Notes: generated from the letters alone by a model not told the origin. A stretch of 10,721 nucleotides of DNA from Bacteroidales bacterium UBA5266 (GCA_002411545.1 DHTG01000089.1:1-10721), one strand, 5' to 3'. Positions 1 through 7,156 are shown, counted from the stretch's first letter. Made by a program: numbers and translations.

Positions 1-50
1 TCTTTTTCCTTTGTTTTCCGGTTTTCAACCTCTTTTCTACGTTCATACAT
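1..50 (-). CDS. Possible 5' end of a gene cut by the left window edge
   Basis: On the minus strand an ATG at 50-48 opens a frame that stays open to the window edge and begins MYERRKEVENRKTKEK. A second ATG at 46-44 opens another frame (MNVEKRLKTGKQRKK) that is also open, so the true frame cannot be decided. The reason to suspect a gene is a minus-strand box TACTTTTG at 92-85, which would start transcription about 30 bases before these ATGs. Both candidate peptides are rich in Lys and Arg, but about 16 codons is too short to identify a product, and such short open frames are common by chance. Confidence 0.3.
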   Translation of the reverse strand, partial: MYERRKEVENRKTKEK

Positions 51-84
51 GTATACCAATTAATGTTAAAAACTATTTTTCCGG

Positions 85-92
85 CAAAAGTA
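85..92 (-). promoter_or_regulatory. -7 promoter box (TAnnTTTG), leftward
   Basis: The minus-strand sequence TACTTTTG matches the Bacteroidota -7 consensus exactly. It lies just past the stop codon of the OmpA-family gene and points at the ATG pair at 50/46. I find no good -33 TTTG partner at the expected distance, which would fall inside the OmpA-family coding sequence, so the call rests on one box. Confidence 0.35.
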
Positions 93-103
93 GTATGATT
101 TTT

Positions 104-799
104 TTATTCTTTAGTGATGTTGACCACGGTTCTTCGATTTTTTTGTCTTCCTTCGGCGCTGTCGTTTGAGGCTATGGGTTGAGTGTCGCCATACCCTTGT
201 ATACTTACACGATTAGCATCAATTCCTTTACTTATTAAATAATTGCGTACTGATTTAGCCCGATTAAGAGAGAGTGTCATATTGGATTCGGCGGTACCTA
301 CATTGTCGGTATGACCGGCAATTTCAATTTCTAATTGCGGTTTTAATGTCATAAGCTCTACCAAATCATTCAATGCGATAAAGGATTGTGGTCTGAGACT
401 AGCCTTTCCGGTATCGAAAAATACATTGTCGAGAGTATAGGTTTTAGGGGGATCGTATTGTATATTGAGTTGAAAAGTGTATGCGCCTGCTTTGTTAGGA
501 ATGGGTAATTTGTCGTAGTTGACATTTCCGGTAAAGGTTTTATATTTTATCAGATAGGTATCTCCTTCGGGAAGCAAGATAGAAAACCTACCTGATTCAT
601 CGGTAATGCCTTTATACATTTGTTTGCTTTTTATTCCTTGAAAGCTAATAATATCTCCTTGACGTGCCTTTCCATTCATCGATGTTACGCTGGCATGTAA
701 AAGTGCTTTCGATTCGGTGGCTTCTAAGATCTGTCCAAATGTGTGCATGGAAAGTATTGAAAGGAAGCAAAGGATAATGAAGGAAGGAAGTGTTTTCAT
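104..799 (-). CDS. OmpA-family peptidoglycan-binding protein, exported
   Basis: A 231-residue exported protein expected to anchor to peptidoglycan in the periplasm. Residues 1-22 form a signal peptide (Lys at position 3, hydrophobic core, cleavage probably after HTFG before Gln23). Residues about 37-112 look like a small beta-sandwich of the carboxypeptidase-regulatory/Cna-B-like type, with the typical TDESGRFSILLPEG stretch. Residues 121-231 are a complete OmpA C-terminal domain: NVFFDTGKASL at the start, GHTDN at 162-166, SLNRAKSVRNYL at 177-188 and the RRTVV ending. Asp165 and Arg180 have the 15-residue spacing of the diaminopimelate-binding pair known in OmpA/Pal domains. There is no N-terminal beta-barrel and no lipobox, so this is a soluble, short architecture rather than a classical porin-like OmpA. 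It has its own promoter candidate (819-852). The specific partner or role is unknown. Confidence 0.9.
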   Translation of the reverse strand: MKTLPSFIILCFLSILSMHTFGQILEATESKALLHASVTSMNGKARQGDIISFQGIKSKQMYKGITDESGRFSILLPEGDTYLIKYKTFTGNVNYDKLPIPNKAGAYTFQLNIQYDPPKTYTLDNVFFDTGKASLRPQSFIALNDLVELMTLKPQLEIEIAGHTDNVGTAESNMTLSLNRAKSVRNYLISKGIDANRVSIQGYGDTQPIASNDSAEGRQKNRRTVVNITKE

Positions 800-818
800 G
801 TGCGAGATTATTTTAAGG

Positions 819-852
819 CAAAAATAATAAAAATTTGGTTATATAAAACAAT
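819..852 (-). promoter_or_regulatory. Promoter candidate for the OmpA-family gene
   Basis: On the minus strand TATTTTTG (826-819) fits the -7 consensus TAnnTTTG. An ATTG (852-849), three of four bases of the -33 TTTG, lies 22 bases upstream. That spacing equals the one seen at the M28 peptidase and tRNA promoters in this window. The ATG is 19 bases beyond the -7 box, giving a very short leader. Confidence 0.45.
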
Positions 853-940
853 AACCTCACCGAAATTCACATTGTTGGTGATTCATATGAGGTGATATGC
901 AAGGAGAAGTCTAATGTTTACGTAAGTAAATATCGAAATT

Positions 941-1339
941 TTATTCCCAAAAATCGGAGGCAATTTCAATAATATTGCCTTCGGGGTCGGTAATCATGGC
1001 CGAACGCATGTTCCATGCTTCATTGCGAGGGGGATAAATCCCTGTAGCTCCCTTTTCAATCATTCGGTGATAGGTGCTATCTACTTTGGCCGGTTCGCCT
1101 ACGTTGATGGATAATTCAAAACTGCCATTGATACCCGTAGGGAAGGAAAGGTCTTTACCTAGTAATTCGCATAACATTTTGCGTTCACACATGGAAAAAC
1201 GTATGCCTTCATGCTTGAATTCCGCATAGGGACCCTCTCTGTCCCATTCAATGTCAATGCCGACAACATGGTGATAAAAATCGACCATTTTGTGCAGGTC
1301 AGCTACAAAAAGAGCGACCATATCTAGCTTTATTTTCAT
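941..1339 (-). CDS. VOC-fold (glyoxalase/bleomycin-resistance/dioxygenase superfamily) protein
   Basis: A 132-residue cytoplasmic protein with the two-module vicinal-oxygen-chelate layout. Module one is residues 4-58 (MVALFVADLHKMVDFYHHVVG, then strands around EWDREGPYAEFKHEGIRFSM). Module two is residues 72-130 and ends in the family's signature TDPEGNIIEIAS (117-128). Length fits a single-domain VOC protein. The terminal glutamate Glu125 is present. By my hand alignment to E. coli glyoxalase I, the positions of the two metal-binding histidines are Met7 and about Ser73/Phe74, so glyoxalase I activity is unlikely. A ligand-binding or resistance-type VOC member fits better, but the substrate cannot be read from sequence. 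No -7 box is clear upstream. AGGA at about 1344-1347 (minus strand) could serve as a ribosome binding site. Confidence 0.85.
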   Translation of the reverse strand: MKIKLDMVALFVADLHKMVDFYHHVVGIDIEWDREGPYAEFKHEGIRFSMCERKMLCELLGKDLSFPTGINGSFELSINVGEPAKVDSTYHRMIEKGATGIYPPRNEAWNMRSAMITDPEGNIIEIASDFWE

Positions 1340-1370
1340 AATACATCCTATTAAATTGTTAATTATAAGC

Positions 1371-1401
1371 TAAAATAGCTGCTCAGAAAGCAGCTATTTT
1401 A
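1371..1401 (-). terminator. Perfect 13-bp hairpin, probable terminator of the lipoprotein gene
   Basis: The arms TAAAATAGCTGCT and AGCAGCTATTTTA (1371-1383 and 1389-1401) pair without mismatch around the 5-base loop CAGAA. The hairpin begins 23 bases past the stop codon of the lipoprotein gene and carries a T-rich 3' arm on the minus strand, as in a factor-independent terminator whose U tract is folded into the stem. It is almost symmetrical, so it could stop transcripts on either strand. It also sits 31 bases upstream of the VOC gene ATG, so a second role as a regulatory site for that gene cannot be excluded. Confidence 0.65.
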
Positions 1402-1424
1402 ATGAAGTTTCATTGTATATTATT

Positions 1425-2246
1425 TTAGAATTTTCTTACAGCAATAACTACATATTTTTTGTACTTACTTCCCTTCTGATTAAAAGGTGAATCTAAATTA
1501 AAGGCTTTAAAGAAAGCATTCCCGGTTTCGTCGGGCTGTTCTGTAGATGACCACACACCGTATTCACCGGAAAAGGGTATGTTTAGTTGGGTTTTTACAC
1601 TATGCATGTCTACCACTTCGTTGATGGCAGGTAAATACCATCCACTTACTCCGTTGGTGTTTTTTTCTTCACACCATTTGAAAGCCGGATAATTTTCAAT
1701 ATTGAAATTGTTTTTGATTCGGTTCATATTAGCAACTCCGTCGTTTTCATCTTGCGCTGAAGTTTGATCTAATTCGTTGCCCCAACTTAGTTTTACAAAA
1801 TCCAAGGAACGTATCATACCGTGTTTCCCTTCGTCGCTGATTTTATATACTTGTCCTTGGATACCACCCACATCATACATTTCGCCTATGGTAAATAATT
1901 TTGGATTCACTACAATCGAAATGTTGGCTTCGCCTACTTTTCCTTCGTTGTCGGCTGCTTCAATTTTTAATTTATAACTGCCTTCTGTTAAAGTGCCCGA
2001 AGGGATGACAAAATCATATGGACTTTCTTCGACTTTTGCATGCAAATTATTATTGATAAATAAGGAAACATGGGCGATGCTTCCATCTTTATCTTCGGCG
2101 GTTACTTTAACAAAAATACTATCGGCTATCGTAAATGTTTGGTTGTCTGCCGGAGTGTCAATGCTACATTTGGGAGCTTTGTTGCAACTGCTAAGGGCTA
2201 TGACCAATACAAATAACAGGGTTTTAACTTTTATCATATGCTTCAT
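1425..2246 (-). CDS. Lipoprotein with Ig-like domain and DUF1566/Lcl-type C-terminal domain
   Basis: A 273-residue predicted lipoprotein. The signal peptide ends in the lipobox ALSSC, making Cys21 the lipidated residue. Residues about 27-113 form a bacterial Ig-like domain (Big family), recognisable from SIDTPADNQTFTIADSI, AEDKDGSIAHVSLFINN, PYDF and AADNEGKVGEANISIVV. Residues about 119-273 resemble the DUF1566/Lcl C-terminal domain found in Bacteroidota and Fibrobacteres surface proteins, with SGWYLPAINEV (201-211) and YGVWSSTEQ (229-237) as the signature segments and AVRKF at the end. The family is thought to act at the cell surface, but its biochemical activity is not established. A second ATG three codons in (Met4) would leave the same lipobox. 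The gene has a -7 box at 2277-2270 and a hairpin after its stop, so it is probably transcribed alone. Confidence 0.85.
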   Translation of the reverse strand: MKHMIKVKTLLFVLVIALSSCNKAPKCSIDTPADNQTFTIADSIFVKVTAEDKDGSIAHVSLFINNNLHAKVEESPYDFVIPSGTLTEGSYKLKIEAADNEGKVGEANISIVVNPKLFTIGEMYDVGGIQGQVYKISDEGKHGMIRSLDFVKLSWGNELDQTSAQDENDGVANMNRIKNNFNIENYPAFKWCEEKNTNGVSGWYLPAINEVVDMHSVKTQLNIPFSGEYGVWSSTEQPDETGNAFFKAFNLDSPFNQKGSKYKKYVVIAVRKF

Positions 2247-2269
2247 GTTTAAGAGGTTTATTTTTTTTG

Positions 2270-2277
2270 CAAAAATA
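2270..2277 (-). promoter_or_regulatory. -7 promoter box for the lipoprotein gene
   Basis: The minus-strand TATTTTTG fits TAnnTTTG and ends 23 bases before the lipoprotein ATG. The same box with the same flanks (GCAAAAATAATAAAA on the plus strand) occurs before the OmpA-family gene. No -33 TTTG is found at the 22-base spacing used elsewhere in the window. Confidence 0.45.
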
Positions 2278-2347
2278 ATAAAATATTGTCATGAAATAAA
2301 GAATTTATTGAAATATTTTTTAAGTCTGTGTTTATGCAAAACAAATT

Positions 2348-3571
2348 TTAGGGAATAATCCATTTAAGGGTATTAATTCCTTGTGCTGTATGTATCACAC
2401 AAAAATAAATACCGGAGGATAAATGCTGAGCATGCAATGCTATGCTGTGATTCCCTTTAGGGTAGTAGGCTTCTTCATAGGATTGTAAGGTTTTTCCGGA
2501 AAGGTCAGTGATGTGTATGCTCAGCTTTGAAGGTCGAGACAATACAAATTGTAAACGTGTGTTTTCTTTAGAGGGATTGGGAACGATGGTATATCGTGAT
2601 AGCAATGGTTCATCATCCGAAATCATGTCGGATTGTAGTTTTTGTATGGAATAATGATAGATTAATCCGAAATTCAATGCTGCCACTTCTCGCATATAAT
2701 CCACATTACAGGCTGTATACACATCCAACATGCTATGATAGTAAGGCGAAAATTGGTATTCCGATATATAATTCACTTTAAAGCCGTTGTCGTAATATGA
2801 ATAGCTGTCGCTGCGATTGTAATATTTGTTTTCATAATAATCGGGAATATAATATTTTAAGAGCGTAAAGGTGGAGCAAATGTATTTTGTGAGTTCTAAC
2901 ACATCGTTGGAGTTATAGTATACCGATAAAAAGATTTTCCATTCTTCCTCAGAGGGTTGATTACCCACCATATCATTGTTCAACATAACAACAATATTTT
3001 CTTGTGCCGCCCGGCGTTTTTCCGCATCGTAGCGGGACCCGAAAAGTCCTAATTCTTCGGCATCATACGCCATAAAATCAAGGCTAATTTTAGGTTGTAG
3101 GTTGAATGTGTGAAATATACGTGCCATTTCAAGCATAACGGCAATGCCTGAGGCATTGTCGTCGGCGCCGGCAGTGGTAGGGTAAATATGATAGATGGTG
3201 TCGTAGGCAATAGCATCTAAATGAGCTCCTATGATGAGTGTGGAATCGCCGGCTACACTTCCCTCCATATGGGCTTTTACATTATACATCCAGGCTGCAA
3301 AAGGTCCTGTAATTTGAGTGGTATCTTCAACGTAAAATGAATCAATGGCGGCATTTTCGATGCCGTATGCTTGTAAACGCGCCACAAGGTATTCGGCTAC
3401 TTCCTTATTGTCATGTAAACAAAAACGTGAATCAAAAGCTTGCATATCCATCACAGTGCGTTTTATGCTGTCGGCGTTAATTGCTGACAGTATGTTTGTA
3501 AATGTTACGTTCTGTGCAAATCCCGAACTGAATGAAAAAAAGATTAATAATAGTAAGATAAATTTTCTCAT
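2348..3571 (-). CDS. M28-family zinc aminopeptidase with T9SS type A sorting domain
   Basis: Numbered from the chosen start (407 residues). Residues 1-20 are a signal peptide (MRKF, long Leu/Ile/Phe core, GFA before Gln). Residues about 25-315 form an M28 peptidase with every zinc ligand visible: His117 and Asp119 (GAHLDA), the bridging Asp137/138 in GADDNASG, general base Glu172 and ligand Glu173 (DAEELGLFGS), Asp200 (NNDMVG) and His279 (YYHSM). It should remove N-terminal residues from peptides outside the cell. Residues about 328-407 are a T9SS type A sorting domain (VPNPSKENTRLQF, DLSGKTLQSY, LSSGIYFCVIH), so after crossing the inner membrane it should be exported through the type IX system and anchored or released at the surface. 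An ATG nine codons upstream (3598) is in frame, but it overlaps the promoter -7 box at 3603-3596 and precedes the signal peptide, so I reject it. Confidence 0.93.
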   Translation of the reverse strand: MRKFILLLLIFFSFSSGFAQNVTFTNILSAINADSIKRTVMDMQAFDSRFCLHDNKEVAEYLVARLQAYGIENAAIDSFYVEDTTQITGPFAAWMYNVKAHMEGSVAGDSTLIIGAHLDAIAYDTIYHIYPTTAGADDNASGIAVMLEMARIFHTFNLQPKISLDFMAYDAEELGLFGSRYDAEKRRAAQENIVVMLNNDMVGNQPSEEEWKIFLSVYYNSNDVLELTKYICSTFTLLKYYIPDYYENKYYNRSDSYSYYDNGFKVNYISEYQFSPYYHSMLDVYTACNVDYMREVAALNFGLIYHYSIQKLQSDMISDDEPLLSRYTIVPNPSKENTRLQFVLSRPSKLSIHITDLSGKTLQSYEEAYYPKGNHSIALHAQHLSSGIYFCVIHTAQGINTLKWIIP

Positions 3572-3595
3572 AAAATACTTTGTGTAAAATTTTGG

Positions 3596-3629
3596 CAAAT
3601 GTACATGAAATTATCCAATTACACACAAA
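3596..3629 (-). promoter_or_regulatory. Promoter of the M28 peptidase gene
   Basis: On the minus strand a -33 TTTG (3629-3626) and a -7 TACATTTG (3603-3596) both match the Bacteroidota consensus exactly and are separated by 22 bases. Transcription would begin near 3590, just before the ATG at 3571. This supports that start over the in-frame ATG at 3598, which lies inside the -7 box. Confidence 0.6.
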
Positions 3630-3761
3630 CGAATAAAAATTTCTTCTAAAATTTATAGAGGAAAATACATTAAATTGTAAAATACCGGTGAAAGAAATAC
3701 AATTAAGTAATTACAATTTATGAATTGGTTTTTAGTGCCGAAAAATAGTCAGGGGGTGATT

Positions 3762-3803
3762 TGACGATGCCTAAAAAAGGTTGACCTTTTTTAGGCATCA
3801 TCA
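3762..3803. repeat. Long inverted repeat (16-bp perfect stem, extended by 3 more pairs)
   Basis: GATGCCTAAAAAAGGT (3766-3781) and ACCTTTTTTAGGCATC (3784-3799) are exact reverse complements with only two bases between them. After one mismatch (3765/3800) the pairing continues for three more bases (TGA 3762-3764 with TCA 3801-3803). It lies between two divergent genes, so no upstream gene needs a terminator here. The T tract is inside the stem rather than after it. It may be a cruciform or protein-binding site, or a short mobile-repeat remnant. Confidence 0.85.
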
Positions 3804-3805
3804 TC

Positions 3806-3833
3806 TTGCGATTTGCGACCTGCGACTTGCGAC
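3806..3833 (+). repeat. Four tandem heptamers (TTGCGAC-like)
   Basis: The four units are TTGCGAT, TTGCGAC, CTGCGAC and TTGCGAC, all sharing TGCGA, directly abutting each other and starting two bases after the extended inverted repeat. Their GC content is higher than the surrounding DNA. The 7-base period is not a multiple of three, and no supported coding frame crosses the repeat. Confidence 0.85.
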
Positions 3834-3863
3834 ATTTCCCTCCGGTTTTCCATCAACGCAAAA

Positions 3864-3897
3864 CCTGCTTTTGCTAAACAATTTTTTTATACTTTTA
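3864..3897 (+). promoter_or_regulatory. Promoter candidate for the three-gene operon
   Basis: TACTTTTA at 3890-3897 matches seven of eight positions of the -7 consensus (last base A instead of G). At the 22-base spacing seen elsewhere the -33 position reads CCTG, only a half match. A perfect TTTG at 3870-3873 lies closer, at 16 bases. Predicted transcription begins near 3904, about 20 bases before the ATG at 3925. Confidence 0.4.
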
Positions 3898-3924
3898 CAG
3901 TTCTTTAAAAATGAAAGAGCTAAT

Positions 3925-6900
3925 ATGTTTTTCTTGATTAAACATAACAAAAAGAGATGGATACAAAAAAAGCATGTATTTTTTATGTGCTTTATGTTTG
4001 TTATTGTATGCCTTGAGGCTCAATTTTACAATGGCACTCATATGTCCTTCGGCAAAAACCGTATTCAAACCCAAACCCATGTCTGGACCTATTATCGTAC
4101 TCCCATGGCCGACATTTATTATTATCCGCAAGGGAAGAAATTGGCGGAATTTGTGGCCGAAAACTTACCTAAAATGATTCCTGAATTAGAGGAAAAATTA
4201 AGATATACCTTATCCAATAAAATTCAAATTATTATCTACTCCCGTCAAAGTGATTTTATGGAATCGAATATCGGGATGGAATTCGAAGATTTTTATAATA
4301 CAGGGGGTGTAACACCTCTTTACGGCTATAAGCTTTTTTTGTATTTTGATGGGAATATGCGTACCTTTACGGAAAGTTTAAAAGGTGGGTTGGCAGGATT
4401 GTTTATTAATCACATTATTAGCGGACAAGGTTTGTTGAATTCCATGTCATCAGCCAATGATAGAGTGGCTGTCCCTTATTGGTTTACCGATGGGATGAGT
4501 GCCTATTATTCAAAATCGTGGACTACTGAAGTGGATAATGCCATACGCGATGGAATAAAAAGCGGTCGTTATGAAAGGTTGCATAATTTGTCGGTGGCTG
4601 AACAACAAATAGCCGGTTTTTCACTCTGGCATTATATTGCGGATACCTACGGTGAAGATATGCTTTTGAATATTTTGCACTATCTGAAAGCGTTGAAAAA
4701 TTATGAAAAAGTTACTTATGTAACGCTCGGCATTGGATTTGAACAATTGAAAAAAGAATGGATTGATTATTATACCAAACGTTACTTAACGCATCCTGAA
4801 TTTCAAATTCCGGAAAATTCCATACTCAAGAAATACAAGAAACAGACTTATTACCTTCAACCGAAAATATCGCCTGATGGTAAATATATTGCTTATCTTA
4901 GCAACCAAGAGGGTAGAGTTAAGGTGTTCCTTTACGATGAACAGACTAAAAAAAAGAAATGTATCTATCGTTATCATTTCAAAATAGAAGATAATCCGGA
5001 TGTGAGTTTCCCTTTGTTAGCGTGGCATCCTAGCGGTAATCACTTGATGATGATGATTGAACATAAAGCAAAGGTGTATTTGGTGCCTTATGATATGGAA
5101 GAAAGAAAATGGGGTGCCCGACAAATTGTTTTTATCCATAAGATTACCGATTTTGCCTATTCCGATGATGGTCGTTACCTCGCTTTGTCGGGAGTGAATA
5201 ACGGACAATCCGATATTTATCTGTATAATGTAGCTTCACGTTCGTTGCAAGCTATTACCAATGATAAAGCCGATGATTTTGCCCCCCGTTTTATCAAAGA
5301 AAATACGGCCTTGGTTTTTAGTTCAAATCGCGATACGGATAGTTTGAAAATCCAAGAAAACGAATATGCTTTTTCGGCTTATGATTTGTATCTGTATGAT
5401 CTCAATGAGAAGTCAACTACCTTGGAACGTTTAACCAAAACTCCCTTAGCCGAAGAACTCTATGCCTTTGAATCGGAGGATGACTACCTGAGTTTTATCA
5501 GCGACCGAAATGGGGTGTATAATCGTTATGTAGGTAAATTCGAACATAACATTAGTCATATCGATACAACCATTCATTATGTTACTCGTTTTAACGATTA
5601 TTCCATCAGTGATGTTGACAACAGCATATTGTTTTACGATGTAGAAAAACAAAGCAAACAAATCACGGAAGTAAAATTATATCATGGGAATTATGTGATG
5701 ACCAAGGAAGATGCCACTCATTTAAGTGCTCTCCCGAGAACATACTTGAATCAGTCGATAACCATGATGCATAGGGATGCTTTCGAAGAAATAAAAGATT
5801 CCTTGTCCTTGTTGCCACCTGAAGTAACCAAGCATGTCAAACGATTACGTTTTGTAAAATTAGACGAAATAAAGAATCCTTTAAGCTATTTGCCTGAAGA
5901 AAACACTCCGGCACAGGATACGACCACTGACACGGAAAAGGAAAGAATAACTTTTGTACCACGCGTATATGATGTACAATATTATTTAAATTCCATAGCC
6001 GTTCAAGCCGACTTTAGCTTTTTAAATACTACTTATCAACAGTTTGTGCCCTCAGCCAGTCCGATTTATCTCAATCCCGGTTTAAATTTGTTTTTAACGG
6101 TTCAAGCCAGGGATTTAATGGAAGATCATCGCCTGACAGGAGGAGTACGTTTTTCCGTCGATTTGAATAAAGAATTTTTGTTTAGTTATGAAGATTTCTC
6201 CAAGCGTTTAGATAAACAAGTGGCGGTTTATTTTCAGTCGCTTAAAAATATGAATTATTATGGATATTATGAAAGTCAACAGAATATGTCAATATTCTAC
6301 CTTTTAAGATATCCCTTTGACCGGGTGAACAGTGTGCGTTTTACCGGTTTTCTGCGTTATAATCGTTACTCTTTGAAAGCTACTGATGAACTGAGTTTGG
6401 AACATGCTGATTTATATTCGTTTTGGCTGGGAGCCAAAGCGGAATATGTCGTTGATTTCACGAAAAACTTATCCCTGAATATGAAAAAAGGCGTGAGAGC
6501 GAAGGCTTTTGCCGAATTTATGTGCACACCCGACCAAACCTTCAATTATATGTTCGTGATAGGGGGAGATATCCGTTATTATGCCAAACTTCATCGTCAT
6601 TTGATCTGGGCAAACCGCTTTGCAGCCAGCACCTCGATGGGTAAAAATCGATTGATCTATTATATGGGAGGACTTGATAATTGGTGGTTTGCTAAGTTCA
6701 ATCAGGAAATCAATGTGGATACTTCCATTAATTATACCTATCAAACTTTAGCTACCAATATGCGTGGATTTACCCAAAACATACGAAATGGCACTTCCTT
6801 TTTTGTGTTGAATTCAGAATTGAGGTTTTCGATTATACAGTATTTCTCCAAGAATCCTTTGAAGAACGATTTCTTTAATTCCATGCAAGTCGTAATCTTT

Positions 6901-7155
6901 GGAGATATTGGAACGGCATGGACAGGACTGACGCCTTATTCGGAAGACAATTCACTGTTTAGAAGGGTTATACAAGCCGGTCCTTCGATGAAGATTACTT
7001 TAAACAACCAAACGGAACCCATTGTTGCCGGTGTTGGACTGGGCTTGAGGTTTATGGTGTTGGGTTATTTTGTACGCTTGGATTATGCATGGGGCATCGA
7101 AAACTATAAAGTAAACAAAGGTCTTTTTTATATTTCCTTAAATTTAGATTTTTAA
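3925..7155 (+). CDS. Degenerate peptidase-MA-like / TolB-like propeller / Omp85-like barrel fusion protein
   Basis: A 1076-residue protein. Residues 1-32 form a signal peptide (basic start, hydrophobic core about 19-29, cleavage after CLEA before Gln33). Residues about 45-290 resemble the gluzincin-like peptidase-MA domain, but where HExxH is expected there is HIISG (His163), and the usual WFxEG reads WFTDG (Asp189), so it is probably inactive. Residues about 310-590 look like PD40/TolB beta-propeller blades (KISPDGKYIAYLSN, YSDDGRYLALSG, FISDRNG). Residues about 697-1076 look like an outer-membrane barrel: MRGF at 946-949 resembles the Omp85 loop-6 motif, VRLDYAWG (1050-1057) resembles the last strands of the surface-antigen family, and the C-terminal residue is Phe. 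The start is chosen because AAAGAG (3914-3919) and the promoter precede it; a TTG-initiated frame from 3781 runs through the hairpin. It heads an operon with an ABC exporter and a MORN-repeat protein. Such proteins are often annotated TolB-like in Bacteroidota; the function is not known. Confidence 0.8.
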   Translation: MFFLIKHNKKRWIQKKHVFFMCFMFVIVCLEAQFYNGTHMSFGKNRIQTQTHVWTYYRTPMADIYYYPQGKKLAEFVAENLPKMIPELEEKLRYTLSNKIQIIIYSRQSDFMESNIGMEFEDFYNTGGVTPLYGYKLFLYFDGNMRTFTESLKGGLAGLFINHIISGQGLLNSMSSANDRVAVPYWFTDGMSAYYSKSWTTEVDNAIRDGIKSGRYERLHNLSVAEQQIAGFSLWHYIADTYGEDMLLNILHYLKALKNYEKVTYVTLGIGFEQLKKEWIDYYTKRYLTHPEFQIPENSILKKYKKQTYYLQPKISPDGKYIAYLSNQEGRVKVFLYDEQTKKKKCIYRYHFKIEDNPDVSFPLLAWHPSGNHLMMMIEHKAKVYLVPYDMEERKWGARQIVFIHKITDFAYSDDGRYLALSGVNNGQSDIYLYNVASRSLQAITNDKADDFAPRFIKENTALVFSSNRDTDSLKIQENEYAFSAYDLYLYDLNEKSTTLERLTKTPLAEELYAFESEDDYLSFISDRNGVYNRYVGKFEHNISHIDTTIHYVTRFNDYSISDVDNSILFYDVEKQSKQITEVKLYHGNYVMTKEDATHLSALPRTYLNQSITMMHRDAFEEIKDSLSLLPPEVTKHVKRLRFVKLDEIKNPLSYLPEENTPAQDTTTDTEKERITFVPRVYDVQYYLNSIAVQADFSFLNTTYQQFVPSASPIYLNPGLNLFLTVQARDLMEDHRLTGGVRFSVDLNKEFLFSYEDFSKRLDKQVAVYFQSLKNMNYYGYYESQQNMSIFYLLRYPFDRVNSVRFTGFLRYNRYSLKATDELSLEHADLYSFWLGAKAEYVVDFTKNLSLNMKKGVRAKAFAEFMCTPDQTFNYMFVIGGDIRYYAKLHRHLIWANRFAASTSMGKNRLIYYMGGLDNWWFAKFNQEINVDTSINYTYQTLATNMRGFTQNIRNGTSFFVLNSELRFSIIQYFSKNPLKNDFFNSMQVVIFGDIGTAWTGLTPYSEDNSLFRRVIQAGPSMKITLNNQTEPIVAGVGLGLRFMVLGYFVRLDYAWGIENYKVNKGLFYISLNLDF

Positions 7156-7156
7156 T

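Larger units (their letters stand above)
3572..3924. other. Divergent intergenic region between the M28 gene and the plus-strand operon
   Basis: About 350 bases with no convincing gene on either strand. The left third (3572-3660) is AT-rich and holds the leftward promoter of the peptidase gene. The middle (about 3660-3760) shows nothing I can name. From 3762 there is a long inverted repeat, then four heptamer repeats (3806-3833), then a short GCAAAA/TTTTGC inverted repeat (3858-3874), and finally the rightward promoter candidate and leader of the operon. Confidence 0.7.

Noticed and set aside
857..892. TCACC/GGTGA and repeated GGTGAT motifs between the OmpA-family and VOC genes
   Set aside because: The arms are short and widely spaced and do not form a convincing terminator or operator.
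2295..2309. AATAAA-GAA-TTTATT hairpin after the M28 gene as a terminator
   Set aside because: Only six A-T pairs, expected by chance in such AT-rich DNA.
1993..2358. Plus-strand frame of 121 codons opposite the lipoprotein gene
   Set aside because: It is antisense to a gene with a clear lipobox and domains, has no recognisable motif, and looks like a shadow frame.
3572..3598. ATG at 3598 as start of the M28 peptidase
   Set aside because: It overlaps the -7 box of a full promoter match and adds nine residues before a standard signal peptide starting MRKF.
3806..3833. CRISPR-like array
   Set aside because: The units are seven bases long with no spacers between them and no cas genes nearby, so it is a simple tandem repeat.
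3781..3924. TTG-initiated N-terminal extension of 48 residues on the large fusion protein
   Set aside because: It begins in the middle of the inverted repeat, runs through the heptamers and the promoter candidate, and would put extra sequence before a good signal peptide. The ATG at 3925 is better placed.
3911..3937. Eight-codon upstream reading frame (MKELICFS) overlapping the start of the large fusion gene
   Set aside because: Too short and AT-rich to be supported. Its GAAAGAG part more likely serves as the ribosome binding site.
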